Position numbers and translations under genes: made by a program | NCBI GenBank assembly: GCA_949289145.1 | Contig: CASEML010000019.1 | Coordinates: 44,110 to 108,109 of the forward strand | From: an uncultured Eubacteriales bacterium | Lineage (GTDB): Bacteria > Bacillota > Clostridia > Lachnospirales > Lachnospiraceae | Direction: 5' to 3' | Length of the DNA stretch: 64,000 nucleotides | Part shown: positions 17,961 through 27,063 of the stretch, piece by piece | How the letters are laid out: every line of letters starts with the position of its first letter | How positions within the stretch are numbered: position 1 is the stretch's first letter | Notes under the pieces: model-generated | Database searches by the model: none | Seen by the model: the letters and a program-made list of their open reading frames with translations, nothing else | Told to the model about the DNA's origin: nothing

Positions 17961-18827
17961 ATGAATGCATCAATTTTGCAGTCTCTGATCGATGGCATGC
18001 TAATGGGAGGAGTGTATGCATTAGCAGCCTTAGGAATATCATTAATTTTCGGAGTTATGAAAATAACAAACTTTGCCCATGGAGCACTTATTACAGTAGG
18101 TATGTACATCACATATGAATGTTGTACTTTATTAGGTGTTACCCCTTATGTGGCACTCCCTATTACTATGGTGCTTATGTTCCTGATAGGTTACATTATT
18201 CAAAAGATATGTTTAAATCCAATTATGGGGGCAGGGGGACACAATCAGTTACTGCTGACCCAGGGAATTGCCATTGTGTTAGAAAACCTGATTTTAGTAT
18301 TGTTTACAGCCAATTATAAGTCTGTAACGGTTCCGGGATTTGAAACAGCTATCCGATTAGGAAGTATTACAATCAACAAGCCCAAATTAGTAGCCTTTTT
18401 ATTTGTGGCAGTGATTTCAGTTGGCATCTATCTTGTTTTAAATAAAACAGATTTGGGAAAAGCCATCAGAGCAACAAGTACGCAGCCGGATGGCGCTACC
18501 TTAATGGGAATTGTAGTATCAAAGATTAATTGTATTGCTTTTGGTATTGGTGTAATGTGTGCAGGTATTGCAGGAGCTTTATTAATTCCCACACAAAATA
18601 TTAGTCCCACCAGTGGTAATGCATACTCTTTAAAATGTTTTGTTATCGCGGTATTCGGCGGATTGGGAAATATTTGGGGAGCTGTAATCGCAGGATTGAT
18701 CATTGGGGTGGTAGAAGCTTATTCAGCCTTATTTTTAGGAGGCTCCTGGAGTGAGATGGTCATTTATGTAATCTTTATTTTAACATTAATTATTAAGCCT
18801 ACAGGTCTATTAGGAAAGAAGGGATAA
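17961..18827 (+). CDS. Liv-type ABC transporter permease (LivH-like)
   Basis: 288 residues, about eight hydrophobic helices, with the family pattern 'DGMLMGGVYALAALGISLIFGVMKITNFAHGA' shared out over the first 40 residues and a C-terminal 'AVFGGLGNIWGAVIAGLIIGVVE' loop-helix contacting the ATPase. It forms the membrane channel with the following LivM-like gene. AAGGAGG precedes the ATG; the next gene starts 1 bp after its stop, so translation is coupled. Confidence 0.9.
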   Translation: MNASILQSLIDGMLMGGVYALAALGISLIFGVMKITNFAHGALITVGMYITYECCTLLGVTPYVALPITMVLMFLIGYIIQKICLNPIMGAGGHNQLLLTQGIAIVLENLILVLFTANYKSVTVPGFETAIRLGSITINKPKLVAFLFVAVISVGIYLVLNKTDLGKAIRATSTQPDGATLMGIVVSKINCIAFGIGVMCAGIAGALLIPTQNISPTSGNAYSLKCFVIAVFGGLGNIWGAVIAGLIIGVVEAYSALFLGGSWSEMVIYVIFILTLIIKPTGLLGKKG

Positions 18828-18828
18828 T

Positions 18829-19857
18829 ATGGAGAAGAAAAATACAGGAACTTTAAGTCCTTTACTAAAAAGAGGCATAAATACTACAAGTGGAGGAATG
18901 TCAAGGCTTCAGATTATCATAGTATTGGCAGTCAGTATTTTCGTGTTATTGACACCACAGTTTCTTAGCAGCTATCGTTTGAATCTTGTGATCACCATTT
19001 TAACAGCCGCCTATTTTGCTCAGTGCTGGAATCTGATGAGTGGTTTTACCGGACAGTTTTCTTTTGGACATGCAGCGTTCTATGGTGTAGGTGCTTATAT
19101 GTCAAGCATTCTGTCGGTAGACTATGGAGTTAATCCATGGATTGGAATGTTGGCGGGAATGTTAGCAGCAGGTATTGTGGCAGCTATTATCGGATACTTA
19201 TCTTTCCATTACAATTTAAGGGGCGACTACTTTGCACTGGCAACCATGGCATTCTGTGAAATTTTAAGGGTTATTACCAAAAATACGGAATTTTTCCATG
19301 CCTCCACAGGTGTAACTATTTCTTATTCCAAAGACTGGAAACAGATGCAGTTTGGTGGAAAAGAAGGATATCTTTATGTGGCATTTATTATGCTGGCGGC
19401 AATTACCTTTGGTTTGTATAAAATCAGAAAAACAAAAATAGGCTTGTATTTTGTGGCAATCAGAGAAAATGAAGACGCGGCAAAGGCACTTGGCATTAAT
19501 GCGTTTCGCTATAAAATGACAGCGTTAATAGCAAGTGCAATGCTTACAGCCCTTGCAGGAACCTTTTATGCACAATATTACTTATACATAGATCCAACAA
19601 TCTGTTTTGGAAATTCAGTGTCTGTCAGTGCTATCACACCATGTATTATCGGCGGCACGGGAACCATTTTTGGACCAATTATAGGAGCTGCTATTATTGA
19701 ACCTATATCAGAATTGACAAATGCATTATTATCCCAGTATGTAGGACTGAATATGGTAGTATACGGATTAATTCTTGTATTGGCCATTCTTCTCATGCCA
19801 AATGGCGTAGTAGGCTTGTTTCACAAATTGAGAGCAAAGAAGCAGAAGGGAGAGTAA
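18829..19857 (+). CDS. Liv-type ABC transporter permease (LivM-like)
   Basis: 342 residues, a cytoplasmic N-terminal extension of about 25 residues and then eight or so helices. Conserved stretches are 'MSGFTGQFSFGHAAFYGVGAY' (split in the family block near 75) and 'IRENEDAAKALGIN' near 215, the cytoplasmic coupling loop. It is the second permease of the HAAT system. It starts 1 bp after the LivH-like stop and ends 2 bp before the LivG-like start, a tightly coupled operon. Confidence 0.9.
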   Translation: MEKKNTGTLSPLLKRGINTTSGGMSRLQIIIVLAVSIFVLLTPQFLSSYRLNLVITILTAAYFAQCWNLMSGFTGQFSFGHAAFYGVGAYMSSILSVDYGVNPWIGMLAGMLAAGIVAAIIGYLSFHYNLRGDYFALATMAFCEILRVITKNTEFFHASTGVTISYSKDWKQMQFGGKEGYLYVAFIMLAAITFGLYKIRKTKIGLYFVAIRENEDAAKALGINAFRYKMTALIASAMLTALAGTFYAQYYLYIDPTICFGNSVSVSAITPCIIGGTGTIFGPIIGAAIIEPISELTNALLSQYVGLNMVVYGLILVLAILLMPNGVVGLFHKLRAKKQKGE

Positions 19858-19859
19858 GT

Positions 19860-20591
19860 ATGGGCGTATTATTAAAAGCAGAAAATGTAACCAAAAGATT
19901 TGCCGGACTGACAGCTGTGGATTCTGTGAATCTGGTCATCAACCAAGGTGAGATCATAGGTCTGATTGGGCCTAATGGTGCCGGAAAAACTACATTTTTC
20001 AACTCTATTACAGGATTTTACACTGCCGATGAAGGCAAGGTGGAATTTGACGGGCAGGATATTACAGGTCTTACCACATATCAAAATTGTAAAGCAGGCA
20101 TGGCAAGAACATTTCAGATTGTGCAGCCCTTTGGCAATCTCACCGCATTAGAAAATGTTATGGTAGGTGCTTTTAACAGAGTAAACTCTTATGCTGAGGC
20201 AGAAAAGATTGCAAAAGAAATGATTGATTTTGTGGGAATGACAGATAAAACATATGATATTGTAGCCGATTTAAACATCGGAGACCAGAGAAAATTAGAA
20301 ATGGCAAGAGCCTTAGCCACAAAACCAAAACTTTTATTGCTGGATGAAGTTATGGCTGGTTTAACACCCACAGAAATCGAGGGTGTCATTGAATTAGTGA
20401 AAAAAGTTCGAAAAGCAGGAACTACCATATTAATGATCGAGCATATTATGGCAGCATTAATGACACTTTCTGACAGAGTAGCGGTATTAGACCATGGAAA
20501 AAAGATTGCGGAAGGAACACCGACGGAAATTACATCCAATGAAAATGTAATTGAATCATACCTTGGCAAAGCATATAAGAAGGAACAATAA
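19860..20591 (+). CDS. Liv-type ABC transporter ATPase (LivG-like)
   Basis: 243 residues. Walker A 'GPNGAGKTT' near 38, a LivG-type spacer with 'RTFQIVQPF', a Walker B 'LLLLDEVMAGL', and the H-loop 'MIEHIM'. The expected ABC signature LSGGQ is replaced by 'NIGDQRKLEMARAL'. This divergence (no SGG) deserves note, since the partner LivF-like ATPase keeps a canonical LSGGQQ, so one of the two nucleotide sites may be degenerate. It powers uptake by the upstream permeases. Confidence 0.88.
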   Translation: MGVLLKAENVTKRFAGLTAVDSVNLVINQGEIIGLIGPNGAGKTTFFNSITGFYTADEGKVEFDGQDITGLTTYQNCKAGMARTFQIVQPFGNLTALENVMVGAFNRVNSYAEAEKIAKEMIDFVGMTDKTYDIVADLNIGDQRKLEMARALATKPKLLLLDEVMAGLTPTEIEGVIELVKKVRKAGTTILMIEHIMAALMTLSDRVAVLDHGKKIAEGTPTEITSNENVIESYLGKAYKKEQ

Positions 20592-20602
20592 GGAGGTGCA
20601 AT

Positions 20603-21307
20603 ATGCTTCATATAGAAGATTTATATGTAAATTATGGAAATCTGCAGATCATTCAGGGAGTATCCATGGAGGTGCAAGATGGAGAAATGATTTCTCTGGT
20701 AGGTTCCAATGGAGCCGGAAAAACTACTTTATTAAAGGCGGTTTCAGGGTTGAAAAGCAGTAATTCAGGAAAGATTGTGTTTGATGGAGCAGATATAACA
20801 AAAATGACGGCGCCGGAAATTGTAGACCATGGTGTGGTACAGATTCCAGAGGGAAGAAAACTGTTTCCGGATATGACGGTGTTAGAAAACTTAGAATTAG
20901 GTTCTTACTTAAAGGGACCAAAGAAAAAAAGGGCAGAAAATCTGGAATATGTATACCATATGCTGCCGGATTTAAAAATAAAGGCAAACCAGCCGGCAGG
21001 CGCATTAAGCGGAGGTCAGCAGCAGATGGTTGCCATAGGAAGAGGATTAATGAGCTGCCCTAAGCTGCTTATTTTTGACGAGCCTTCCATCGGATTGTCA
21101 CCGCTTCTTACAGATATTATGTTTGATATTATAGAGAAAATTAAAAAGGACGGAGTTACCATTATGCTGGTAGAACAGAATGTGCAAAACGCATTAAAGT
21201 TAGCGGACAGAGCTTATGTGTTAGAGCAGGGAAAAATTGTAATGAAAGGTCTGGCGGCAGAGCTTTTGGAAAATGAAGATCTGAAAAAAGCATATCTTGG
21301 AATGTAG
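20603..21307 (+). CDS. Liv-type ABC transporter ATPase (LivF-like)
   Basis: 234 residues, the normal LivF length. Walker A 'GSNGAGKTT', family motif 'VQIPEGRKLFPDMTVLENL', signature 'LSGGQQQMVAIGRGLM', Walker B 'LLIFDEPSIGLSP', H-loop 'LVEQN'. Second ATPase of the HAAT transporter. AAGGAGG precedes the ATG, 11 bp after the LivG-like stop. The hydantoinase gene follows after 20 bp with its own AAAGGAGG, so transporter and enzymes form one operon. Confidence 0.9.
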   Translation: MLHIEDLYVNYGNLQIIQGVSMEVQDGEMISLVGSNGAGKTTLLKAVSGLKSSNSGKIVFDGADITKMTAPEIVDHGVVQIPEGRKLFPDMTVLENLELGSYLKGPKKKRAENLEYVYHMLPDLKIKANQPAGALSGGQQQMVAIGRGLMSCPKLLIFDEPSIGLSPLLTDIMFDIIEKIKKDGVTIMLVEQNVQNALKLADRAYVLEQGKIVMKGLAAELLENEDLKKAYLGM

Positions 21308-21327
21308 CCCAAAAAGGAGGATTCATT

Positions 21328-22722
21328 ATGAATATGTTAATTAAAAATGGAACTGTAGTATTTGAAAACGAAGAACGGAAGGCAGATATTTTAGTAAAAA
21401 AAGGAAAGATTGCAGCTATTTTATCACCTGGAGAGTGCACGGAAGAAAATGTAGAAATATTAGATGCTAAGGGTTTGTATGTTATGCCTGGAGCCATTGA
21501 TCCACATCAGCATTTAGGGCTGTATAACAGCTTTGAGGAATCTTATGAGGAAGATTCTAAAAGAGAAGTTATTGGAGGATTAACCTCTATTGTAGAATAC
21601 CATAGAGGGAAAGGGAATTATTTTGAAACGGTTTCGGAAGAGATTGCCATTGGAGAGAAGCATTCTATTGTGGATTTTGCCATTTCTTTAGGGCTTTGTG
21701 CCAAAAAGCATATGGAGGAGTTAGAAGATTATGTAAGCAAATTGGGCATTACTTCCTTTAAATTTTTTTTTGACAAGCAGGATATTGCCCATACCTTTTA
21801 CGGGATTTCCAAAGAGGAAGCCTTAACTTTGGATAAAGCGGACTTATACTATATATTAAAAAAACTGGCAGAAATTGATCCCAAAATGCTTTTATGCGTT
21901 CATTGCGAAGATCCAGATATGTTTCGGGCATTTTTAAAGGATAGACAGGAGATGTATCCAAATTCCATCAGTATGAAAGACTGGGATGCAGGAAGACCTG
22001 ATTTTGCAGAGTCTAACTGCGTGGCAGGTGCCATGTTAATTAACGGTGAAGTAAATGGCAACATGTATATTGTGCATACCTCTGCAAAAAAGAGTTTAGA
22101 TGTGTATAAAGCACTTTCCGAAAATATGAATTGTGGAAAAGTTACCATTGAAACCTGTCCACAATATTTATTGCTTGACAATAGTGTAAGTATCGATGCG
22201 AAAGTGAATCCGCCCCTTCGCTCTAAGGAAGACAATGAGGCGCTCTGGGAAGGTATCCGGACAGGAATCGTAAAAACCATTGGTACAGATAATGTACCTG
22301 TCACAAAGGCGCAAAAATATACAAGAGACGGAAAACATTGTGATACCTTATGGGAAACCTGGGTAGGCTTTTCTACTCCTGGAATTGCCATGCCTGCCTT
22401 GATTAGTGAAGGTTATCATAAAAGAGGAATCCCCCTTTCCACATTGTCTCAGATATTAAGCATAAATACGGCAAGAGTATTCAATTTGCCGGGAAAGGGA
22501 GAAATTAAGGTAGGATATGATGCGGATTTTGCATTAATAGATTTGAATTGGGAGAGAACCATTACACCAGAATTATTTGGATGCTCTGATTTCTCCATTT
22601 ATGAAGGACTATCCTTTAAAGGATGGCCCAGATATACTATAAGCCGTGGTGAAATAATACAAAAAGACGGTCAGATTACGGCTAAGCCCGGCAGAGGAAA
22701 ATATATCCGCCGTTTCTTGTAA
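21328..22722 (+). CDS. Dihydropyrimidinase/hydantoinase family cyclic amidohydrolase
   Basis: 464 residues, amidohydrolase TIM barrel. All metal ligands of the D-hydantoinase/dihydropyrimidinase group are visible: H60xH62 in 'DPHQHL', the carbamylated-Lys position K145 in 'TSFKFFF', H192 ('VHCED'), H250 ('VHTSA') and D321 ('GTDN'). It should open a cyclic ureide or imide, for example dihydrouracil to N-carbamoyl-beta-alanine. It lies between the transporter genes and an ene-reductase gene, whose start overlaps its stop by one base (TAATG). The loops that set specificity differ from textbook dihydropyrimidinases, so hydantoin, allantoin-like or imide substrates remain possible. Cytoplasmic. 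Confidence 0.85.
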   Translation: MNMLIKNGTVVFENEERKADILVKKGKIAAILSPGECTEENVEILDAKGLYVMPGAIDPHQHLGLYNSFEESYEEDSKREVIGGLTSIVEYHRGKGNYFETVSEEIAIGEKHSIVDFAISLGLCAKKHMEELEDYVSKLGITSFKFFFDKQDIAHTFYGISKEEALTLDKADLYYILKKLAEIDPKMLLCVHCEDPDMFRAFLKDRQEMYPNSISMKDWDAGRPDFAESNCVAGAMLINGEVNGNMYIVHTSAKKSLDVYKALSENMNCGKVTIETCPQYLLLDNSVSIDAKVNPPLRSKEDNEALWEGIRTGIVKTIGTDNVPVTKAQKYTRDGKHCDTLWETWVGFSTPGIAMPALISEGYHKRGIPLSTLSQILSINTARVFNLPGKGEIKVGYDADFALIDLNWERTITPELFGCSDFSIYEGLSFKGWPRYTISRGEIIQKDGQITAKPGRGKYIRRFL

Positions 22723-23705
22723 TGCCTATGGTGAGTAAAGTATTTACTCCTGTGGATTTGCAGGAGATGCATATTAAAAACCGGGTGTGCAGGGCGGCTG
22801 TCAATGATTATTCGGGAAATTTTGACGGAACTGTTTCTAAAGAGCAGTGCCGATTATACCGGGAATTAGCGAAAAATCAAGTGGGGCTCTTTATCACGGG
22901 AAATTTTTATGTGAATAAGGAAGGTCAGCTGGATGCCACTGAGAATGATATATCGGAGGAAATCTGCTGCTTATCGGCGGCTGAGCTGGCACATATTGTC
23001 CATCAGTATGAAGCAAAAATAGTAATTCAGATTTCTCATGCAGGCAAAAAAAATAAAATATCAAAGAAAAATGCATTAAAGTATTCCAAAATACAAAATC
23101 TTTCAGAGGAATGTTTTAAGCAAATCAAAAGAGATTTTATCAAGGCATGTATACACTGCAGAAAGTCAGGGGCAGATGGAGTTCAGTTACATTTTGGGCA
23201 CGGCTATCTTTTGAGTGACATTCTGGAACACTATGAAAAAGGACTGGAATTTGCTGAAGAATTGCTGGCAGGAATACGGGAAAAACTTCCCAAATATCCG
23301 GTTTTTGTGAAGGTGAACAGTAATATTTCGGAAAAAATCTATTATGGTTTCGGAGCATTGTGCCAAAAGTATTTTGTAACAGCAATAGAAATCAGCGGAA
23401 GCAATTTTGCTGAAAAGACCAAGGAAGATCATTTGTATTATTTAGATAAAGCCATCGAATTAAAGAAAATATGTAATGTACCCATGATTTTAACCGGAGG
23501 TATCCGTACCATAGAAGATGCAGCTAAGGTGTTGGGGTCAGGAATAGAAATGGTGGGAATGGGGCGTCCTTTTCTGTGTGAGCCTGACCTTTTGCTGAAA
23601 TGGGAAAATCAGGGCAGTAAATGTATCAGCTGTTGTAAATGTTTTGGGCTATATCAGGATGAAGGATATCGATGTGCTTTAGAGAAAGGAAAAGAAGTAT
23701 GGTAA
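22722..23705 (+). CDS. Short Old-Yellow-Enzyme-type flavin reductase with Fe-S motif
   Basis: 327 residues. An FMN TIM barrel of the NADH:flavin oxidoreductase (OYE) family: 'NRVCRAAVNDYSG' at the N-terminus, 'GADGVQLHFGHGYLLSDIL' with the H157..H160 pair at the substrate-binding site, and 'ILTGGIRTIEDA' plus 'VGMGRPFLCEPDL' for FMN phosphate. After the barrel come C301xxC304xxC307 and C318, matching the [4Fe-4S] ligands of trimethylamine dehydrogenase and 2,4-dienoyl-CoA reductase. The FAD/NADH domain that normally follows is absent, so electrons must come from another protein. In context it may reduce a C=C bond of a pyrimidine or related ring before hydantoinase opening (inference). It overlaps both neighbours. 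Confidence 0.75.
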   Translation: MPMVSKVFTPVDLQEMHIKNRVCRAAVNDYSGNFDGTVSKEQCRLYRELAKNQVGLFITGNFYVNKEGQLDATENDISEEICCLSAAELAHIVHQYEAKIVIQISHAGKKNKISKKNALKYSKIQNLSEECFKQIKRDFIKACIHCRKSGADGVQLHFGHGYLLSDILEHYEKGLEFAEELLAGIREKLPKYPVFVKVNSNISEKIYYGFGALCQKYFVTAIEISGSNFAEKTKEDHLYYLDKAIELKKICNVPMILTGGIRTIEDAAKVLGSGIEMVGMGRPFLCEPDLLLKWENQGSKCISCCKCFGLYQDEGYRCALEKGKEVW

Positions 23706-24619
23706 AAAAGATAAAGGTATTAGGAATGCAGCCGGGTACGGTAGCAGACGGAATGACAAATGAAGAATATGTAGATAAGCAGATTGCATATATGGAAAAT
23801 GCAGTAAAAAAGGAACAGCCCTATTTGGTGGCATTTCCGGAGATGATGACTGGAATTTATTTTGGGTTTGTAAGAGAAAAGAGATGGTTTCAGTACGCAG
23901 AGGATTTTCTAACGGGTCCGACTACCACAAAAATGTTGGCAAAATCAAAGGAATTAAATGTACATATAGCATATTCGCTGTTTGAAAAAGCAATGGAAAA
24001 CGGCAAAGAAGTTTATTACAATACTATGGGGTTAGTATCTCCCATTCGAGGTGTCATCGGAAGGTACCGAAAAATACATATTCCGGGAGGTGATTTAAGA
24101 TATACTCCAGTATATGAGAAATATTACTTTAACTCAGGAGACAAGCTGCCGGTATTTGAACTGGATAATGGCGTTAAGGTATCTATGGTGATTTGTTATG
24201 ACCGTTCCTTTCCGGAAGTATGGAGAACCTATTATTTAAAAGGAGCACAGATTGTTATTGCAGCTACCTGTACCATGGGACTGCGTAAGGACATGTTTGT
24301 AACAGAATTACAGACAAGAGCTTTGGAGTCCCACACTTATGTAATCGGGTTAAATAGAGCAGGGGAAGAAAAAACGGAAAATGAAAAAGAACCAAGACTC
24401 CATTTTGGAAAGTCTTTGATCATTAATCCCTTAGGGGATGTGATTTCCTCCTTGGAAGAACAGCCCTGGGCGTATGTAACTGGTGAACTAGACTTAGAAC
24501 AGCAGGAATATGCAAGAGGACGGTTAAACTGGCAAAGAGACAGACATCCGGAATTGTATGGAGCAGTATCGGATCCATATTATTCCATGGAGGGTCTTAT
24601 TTTTGAGAAAGGATTTTAA
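23699..24619 (+). CDS. Nitrilase-superfamily carbon-nitrogen hydrolase (carbamoylase-like)
   Basis: 306 residues. The nitrilase triad is complete: E48 ('AFPEMM'), K125 ('GRYRKIHIP') and C166 ('VICYDRSFPE'). Length and motifs fit N-carbamoyl amino acid hydrolases and beta-ureidopropionases, which release CO2 and ammonia from N-carbamoyl-beta-alanine or N-carbamoyl amino acids. This would be the step after the hydantoinase two genes upstream. ATG 23699 overlaps the ene-reductase stop by 7 bp and is preceded by AAAGGAAAAGAAGT; a further upstream ATG lies well inside the previous gene. Biased context does not exclude an omega-amidase-type activity. Confidence 0.82.
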   Translation: MVKKIKVLGMQPGTVADGMTNEEYVDKQIAYMENAVKKEQPYLVAFPEMMTGIYFGFVREKRWFQYAEDFLTGPTTTKMLAKSKELNVHIAYSLFEKAMENGKEVYYNTMGLVSPIRGVIGRYRKIHIPGGDLRYTPVYEKYYFNSGDKLPVFELDNGVKVSMVICYDRSFPEVWRTYYLKGAQIVIAATCTMGLRKDMFVTELQTRALESHTYVIGLNRAGEEKTENEKEPRLHFGKSLIINPLGDVISSLEEQPWAYVTGELDLEQQEYARGRLNWQRDRHPELYGAVSDPYYSMEGLIFEKGF

Positions 24620-24639
24620 ATGTTAGGAGGGGAAATGTT

Positions 24640-25263
24640 ATGGATAATTATGTGATTACGATTGCACGTGGCTTAGGAAGCGGCGGCAGTCATATTGCAA
24701 AAGCGTTATCAAAAAAATTAAATATTCCGTGGTATGATACAGATATCCTTCGTATGGCATCTGATTTAAGCGGAATTAATGAACAGTACTTTTTTGAAGC
24801 AAATGAAAAGATTGATAAAGGAATCATTACCATTGCCAGCTCAAAGGGAGCTTACACAGGAAAAATTTATGATGAAGGAGATAAAATGTTTTTATCCAAT
24901 GAAAACTTGTTTAATTATCAGGCGAAAGTAATCCGTTCCTTGGCCTTGAACGGACAAGAATCCTGTATCATCATTGGAAAAGCTGCAAATTATATTTTGA
25001 GGAATTTTCCTAATGTGTTGAAAATTAATGTGCAGGCGCCTATGGAATATTGTATAGGAAATGTAATGAGACGTACTTCAAAAAAACCCAACGAGGCGGA
25101 AAAAATCATTACAAAAACAAATAAATACCGCAGTAATTATTATAAATATTACACTGGCGGCAGATGGCTGGACCCAAGAGAGTACGATTTGTCTATTAAT
25201 ACCGCAGCCATCAATGAAGAAATGGCTGTTGAGCTGATTATTCATACTTTAGGAAAAATGTAA
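24640..25263 (+). CDS. Cytidylate-kinase-like family protein
   Basis: 207 residues, matching the cytidylate kinase-like family (PF13189): it starts 'ITIARGLGSGGSHIAKALSKKL' (P-loop-like GxGSGG) and continues with 'PWYDTDILRMAS'. It probably phosphorylates a nucleotide or small molecule; the family's substrates are largely unassigned. It follows the nitrilase by 20 bp with AGGAGGGG, so it may be the last gene of the ureide operon, and a pyrimidine link would fit. Its stop codon sits in the conserved end sequence of a collapsed MITE-like element. Confidence 0.75.
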   Translation: MDNYVITIARGLGSGGSHIAKALSKKLNIPWYDTDILRMASDLSGINEQYFFEANEKIDKGIITIASSKGAYTGKIYDEGDKMFLSNENLFNYQAKVIRSLALNGQESCIIIGKAANYILRNFPNVLKINVQAPMEYCIGNVMRRTSKKPNEAEKIITKTNKYRSNYYKYYTGGRWLDPREYDLSINTAAINEEMAVELIIHTLGKM

Positions 25264-25284
25264 CAGTTCAGTCTTGACGGTTAC
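25260..25284. repeat. Collapsed copy of the GTAACAGTTCAG inverted-repeat element
   Basis: GTAACAGTTCAG followed by one base and CTTGACGGTTAC. The left end is identical to the terminal repeat of the full element at 49512; the right end is a diverged inverted copy. The palindromic core is missing. The TAA stop of the kinase-like gene is part of it. Confidence 0.5.
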
Positions 25285-25312
25285 AAATCTTGTGTATCAG
25301 GCAAAAACAGGC

Positions 25313-25340
25313 TTGACAAAACGCTGTCAGATGTTATGAT
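25313..25340 (+). promoter_or_regulatory. Sigma-A promoter of the proS T-box transcript
   Basis: TTGACA, a 16-bp spacer, then TATGAT, about 10 bp before the T-box leader. Confidence 0.75.
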
Positions 25341-25346
25341 AAATAA

Positions 25347-25569
25347 GAGAAAACAGCGATGAAAAGGACTAGTACGTGCCGAAAGTGTTCAGAGAGGGAA
25401 TGGCTGGTGAAAATTCCTCACGGTAAGCATGGAACCTGCCTTGGAGCTCTGTATGAAAATACAGCGTAGCTTTGGCGTTAACAAAGAAGAGAGAACGTGA
25501 ATGCGTTAATTAGGGTGGTACCGCCGAGTCTTTCGGTCCCTTTTGGGGATTTGAGAGACTCTTTTTTTA
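25347..25569 (+). promoter_or_regulatory. T-box riboswitch controlling proS
   Basis: The leader contains the T-box sequence AGGGTGGTACCGCC at 25512-25525, directly followed by an intrinsic terminator whose arms are GAGTCTTTC and GAGAGACTC with a T7 run (25526-25568). The 5' part has the AGAGAGGGAATGGCTGGTG region and a GAACCTGCC segment in which CCT can act as the Pro specifier codon. Uncharged tRNA-Pro should favour the antiterminator and switch on proS. Confidence 0.9.
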
Positions 25570-25609
25570 TCTATTTAAAATCGTATTTTAAAAGTGAAGG
25601 AGCAGACAA

Positions 25610-27046
25610 ATGGCAAAGGAAAAGAAATTAGTAGAAGCAATCACATCCATGGAGGAAGACTTTGCACAGTGGTATACAGATGTGGTAAAAAAGGCAGAAT
25701 TGATTGCCTATTCCAGTGTAAAAGGCTGTATGATCATCAAGCCGGCAGGGTATGCCATCTGGGAAAACATTCAGAAATCTTTAGATGAAAAATTCAAGGA
25801 AACAGGGGTAGAGAATTTATATATGCCTTTGTTTATTCCAGAAAGTCTTTTGCAAAAAGAAAAAGATCATGTAGAAGGGTTTGCACCGGAAGTGGCATGG
25901 GTAACATGCGGCGGATTAAATGAGCTGCAGGAAAGACTTTGTGTCAGACCTACTTCCGAAACTTTATTCTGTGATTTTTATGCAAATGAAGTACAGTCTT
26001 ATCGTGATCTTCCAAAGATATATAACCAGTGGTGTTCTGTAGTCCGCTGGGAAAAAGAAACACGTCCCTTCTTGCGTTCCAGAGAATTTTTATGGCAGGA
26101 AGGACATACCGTTCACGCTACGGCGGAAGAAGCCATAGCAAGAACAGAGCAGATGTTAAATCTGTATGCTGATTTCTTAGAGAATGAATTGGCAATTCCT
26201 GTGATTCGAGGAAGAAAGACAGATAAGGAAAAATTCGCAGGTGCAGAAGCCACATACACCATCGAATCTTTAATGCATGACGGCAAGGCATTACAGTCCG
26301 GAACCAGCCACAATTTCGGGGACGGATTTGCAAGAGCTTTCGGAATCCAGTATACAGATAAAGAAAACAAATTACAGTATGCACATCAGACCTCCTGGGG
26401 AATGACAACTAGAGTGATTGGCGCTATTATTATGGTTCACGGTGATAACAGCGGTCTTGTACTTCCGCCAAGAATTGCACCTGTACAGGTTGCCATCATT
26501 CCAATCCAGCAGAATAAAGAAGGGGTTCTGGATAAAGCATACGAACTTAAGCGTGTATTGGAAAAAGGTTTCAAAGTAAAAGTAGATGATACAGATAAGA
26601 GTCCTGGCTGGAAGTTCTCAGAACAGGAAATGAGAGGAATTCCGGTTCGTATTGAACTGGGACCAAAGGATATCGAGGCGAACCAATGTGTAGTTGTCCG
26701 CCGCGATACCAGAGAAAAGATGGTAATCTCTTTAGATGAAATAGAAAACAGGCTGCCGGAAATCTTAGATGCTATGCAGAAAGAAATGTTTGAGCGTGCC
26801 AAGACACACAGAGATTCTCATACTTATGTGGCAAAGAATTATGAAGAATTCAAAGACACCATTGCAAATAAACCTGGTTTTGTAAAAGCCATGTGGTGCG
26901 GTGATGTGGAATGTGAAAATAAAATCAAAGAAGAAACCACAGCAACTTCTCGTTGTATTCCATTTAAGCAGGAAACCATAGCAGATACTTGTGTATGCTG
27001 CGGAAAACCTGCCAGACAAATGGTATACTGGGGCAAAGCTTATTAA
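25610..27046 (+). CDS. proS: Prolyl-tRNA synthetase, archaeal/eukaryotic type
   Basis: 478 residues, class II synthetase that charges tRNA-Pro. Motif 2 is '[24 protein letters not shown]' region (about 143-166); it lacks the YbaK-like editing insertion of the usual bacterial enzyme and has the short C-terminal zinc-type domain with Cys residues in 'MWCGDVEC' and 'TCVCCGK', ending in Tyr. This form is common in Clostridia. AAGGAGC precedes ATG 25610. It is controlled by the T-box upstream and is followed after 17 bp by ackA, so acetate kinase may share the proline-starvation-sensitive transcript. Confidence 0.95.
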   Translation: MAKEKKLVEAITSMEEDFAQWYTDVVKKAELIAYSSVKGCMIIKPAGYAIWENIQKSLDEKFKETGVENLYMPLFIPESLLQKEKDHVEGFAPEVAWVTCGGLNELQERLCVRPTSETLFCDFYANEVQSYRDLPKIYNQWCSVVRWEKETRPFLRSREFLWQEGHTVHATAEEAIARTEQMLNLYADFLENELAIPVIRGRKTDKEKFAGAEATYTIESLMHDGKALQSGTSHNFGDGFARAFGIQYTDKENKLQYAHQTSWGMTTRVIGAIIMVHGDNSGLVLPPRIAPVQVAIIPIQQNKEGVLDKAYELKRVLEKGFKVKVDDTDKSPGWKFSEQEMRGIPVRIELGPKDIEANQCVVVRRDTREKMVISLDEIENRLPEILDAMQKEMFERAKTHRDSHTYVAKNYEEFKDTIANKPGFVKAMWCGDVECENKIKEETTATSRCIPFKQETIADTCVCCGKPARQMVYWGKAY

Positions 27047-27063
27047 TGAAAAGGAGGTAGTAT

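Noticed and set aside
22722-23705. Bile-acid BaiCD/BaiH-type flavin oxidoreductase
   Set aside because: Those are about twice as long with an FAD domain and lie among bai genes; neither applies here.
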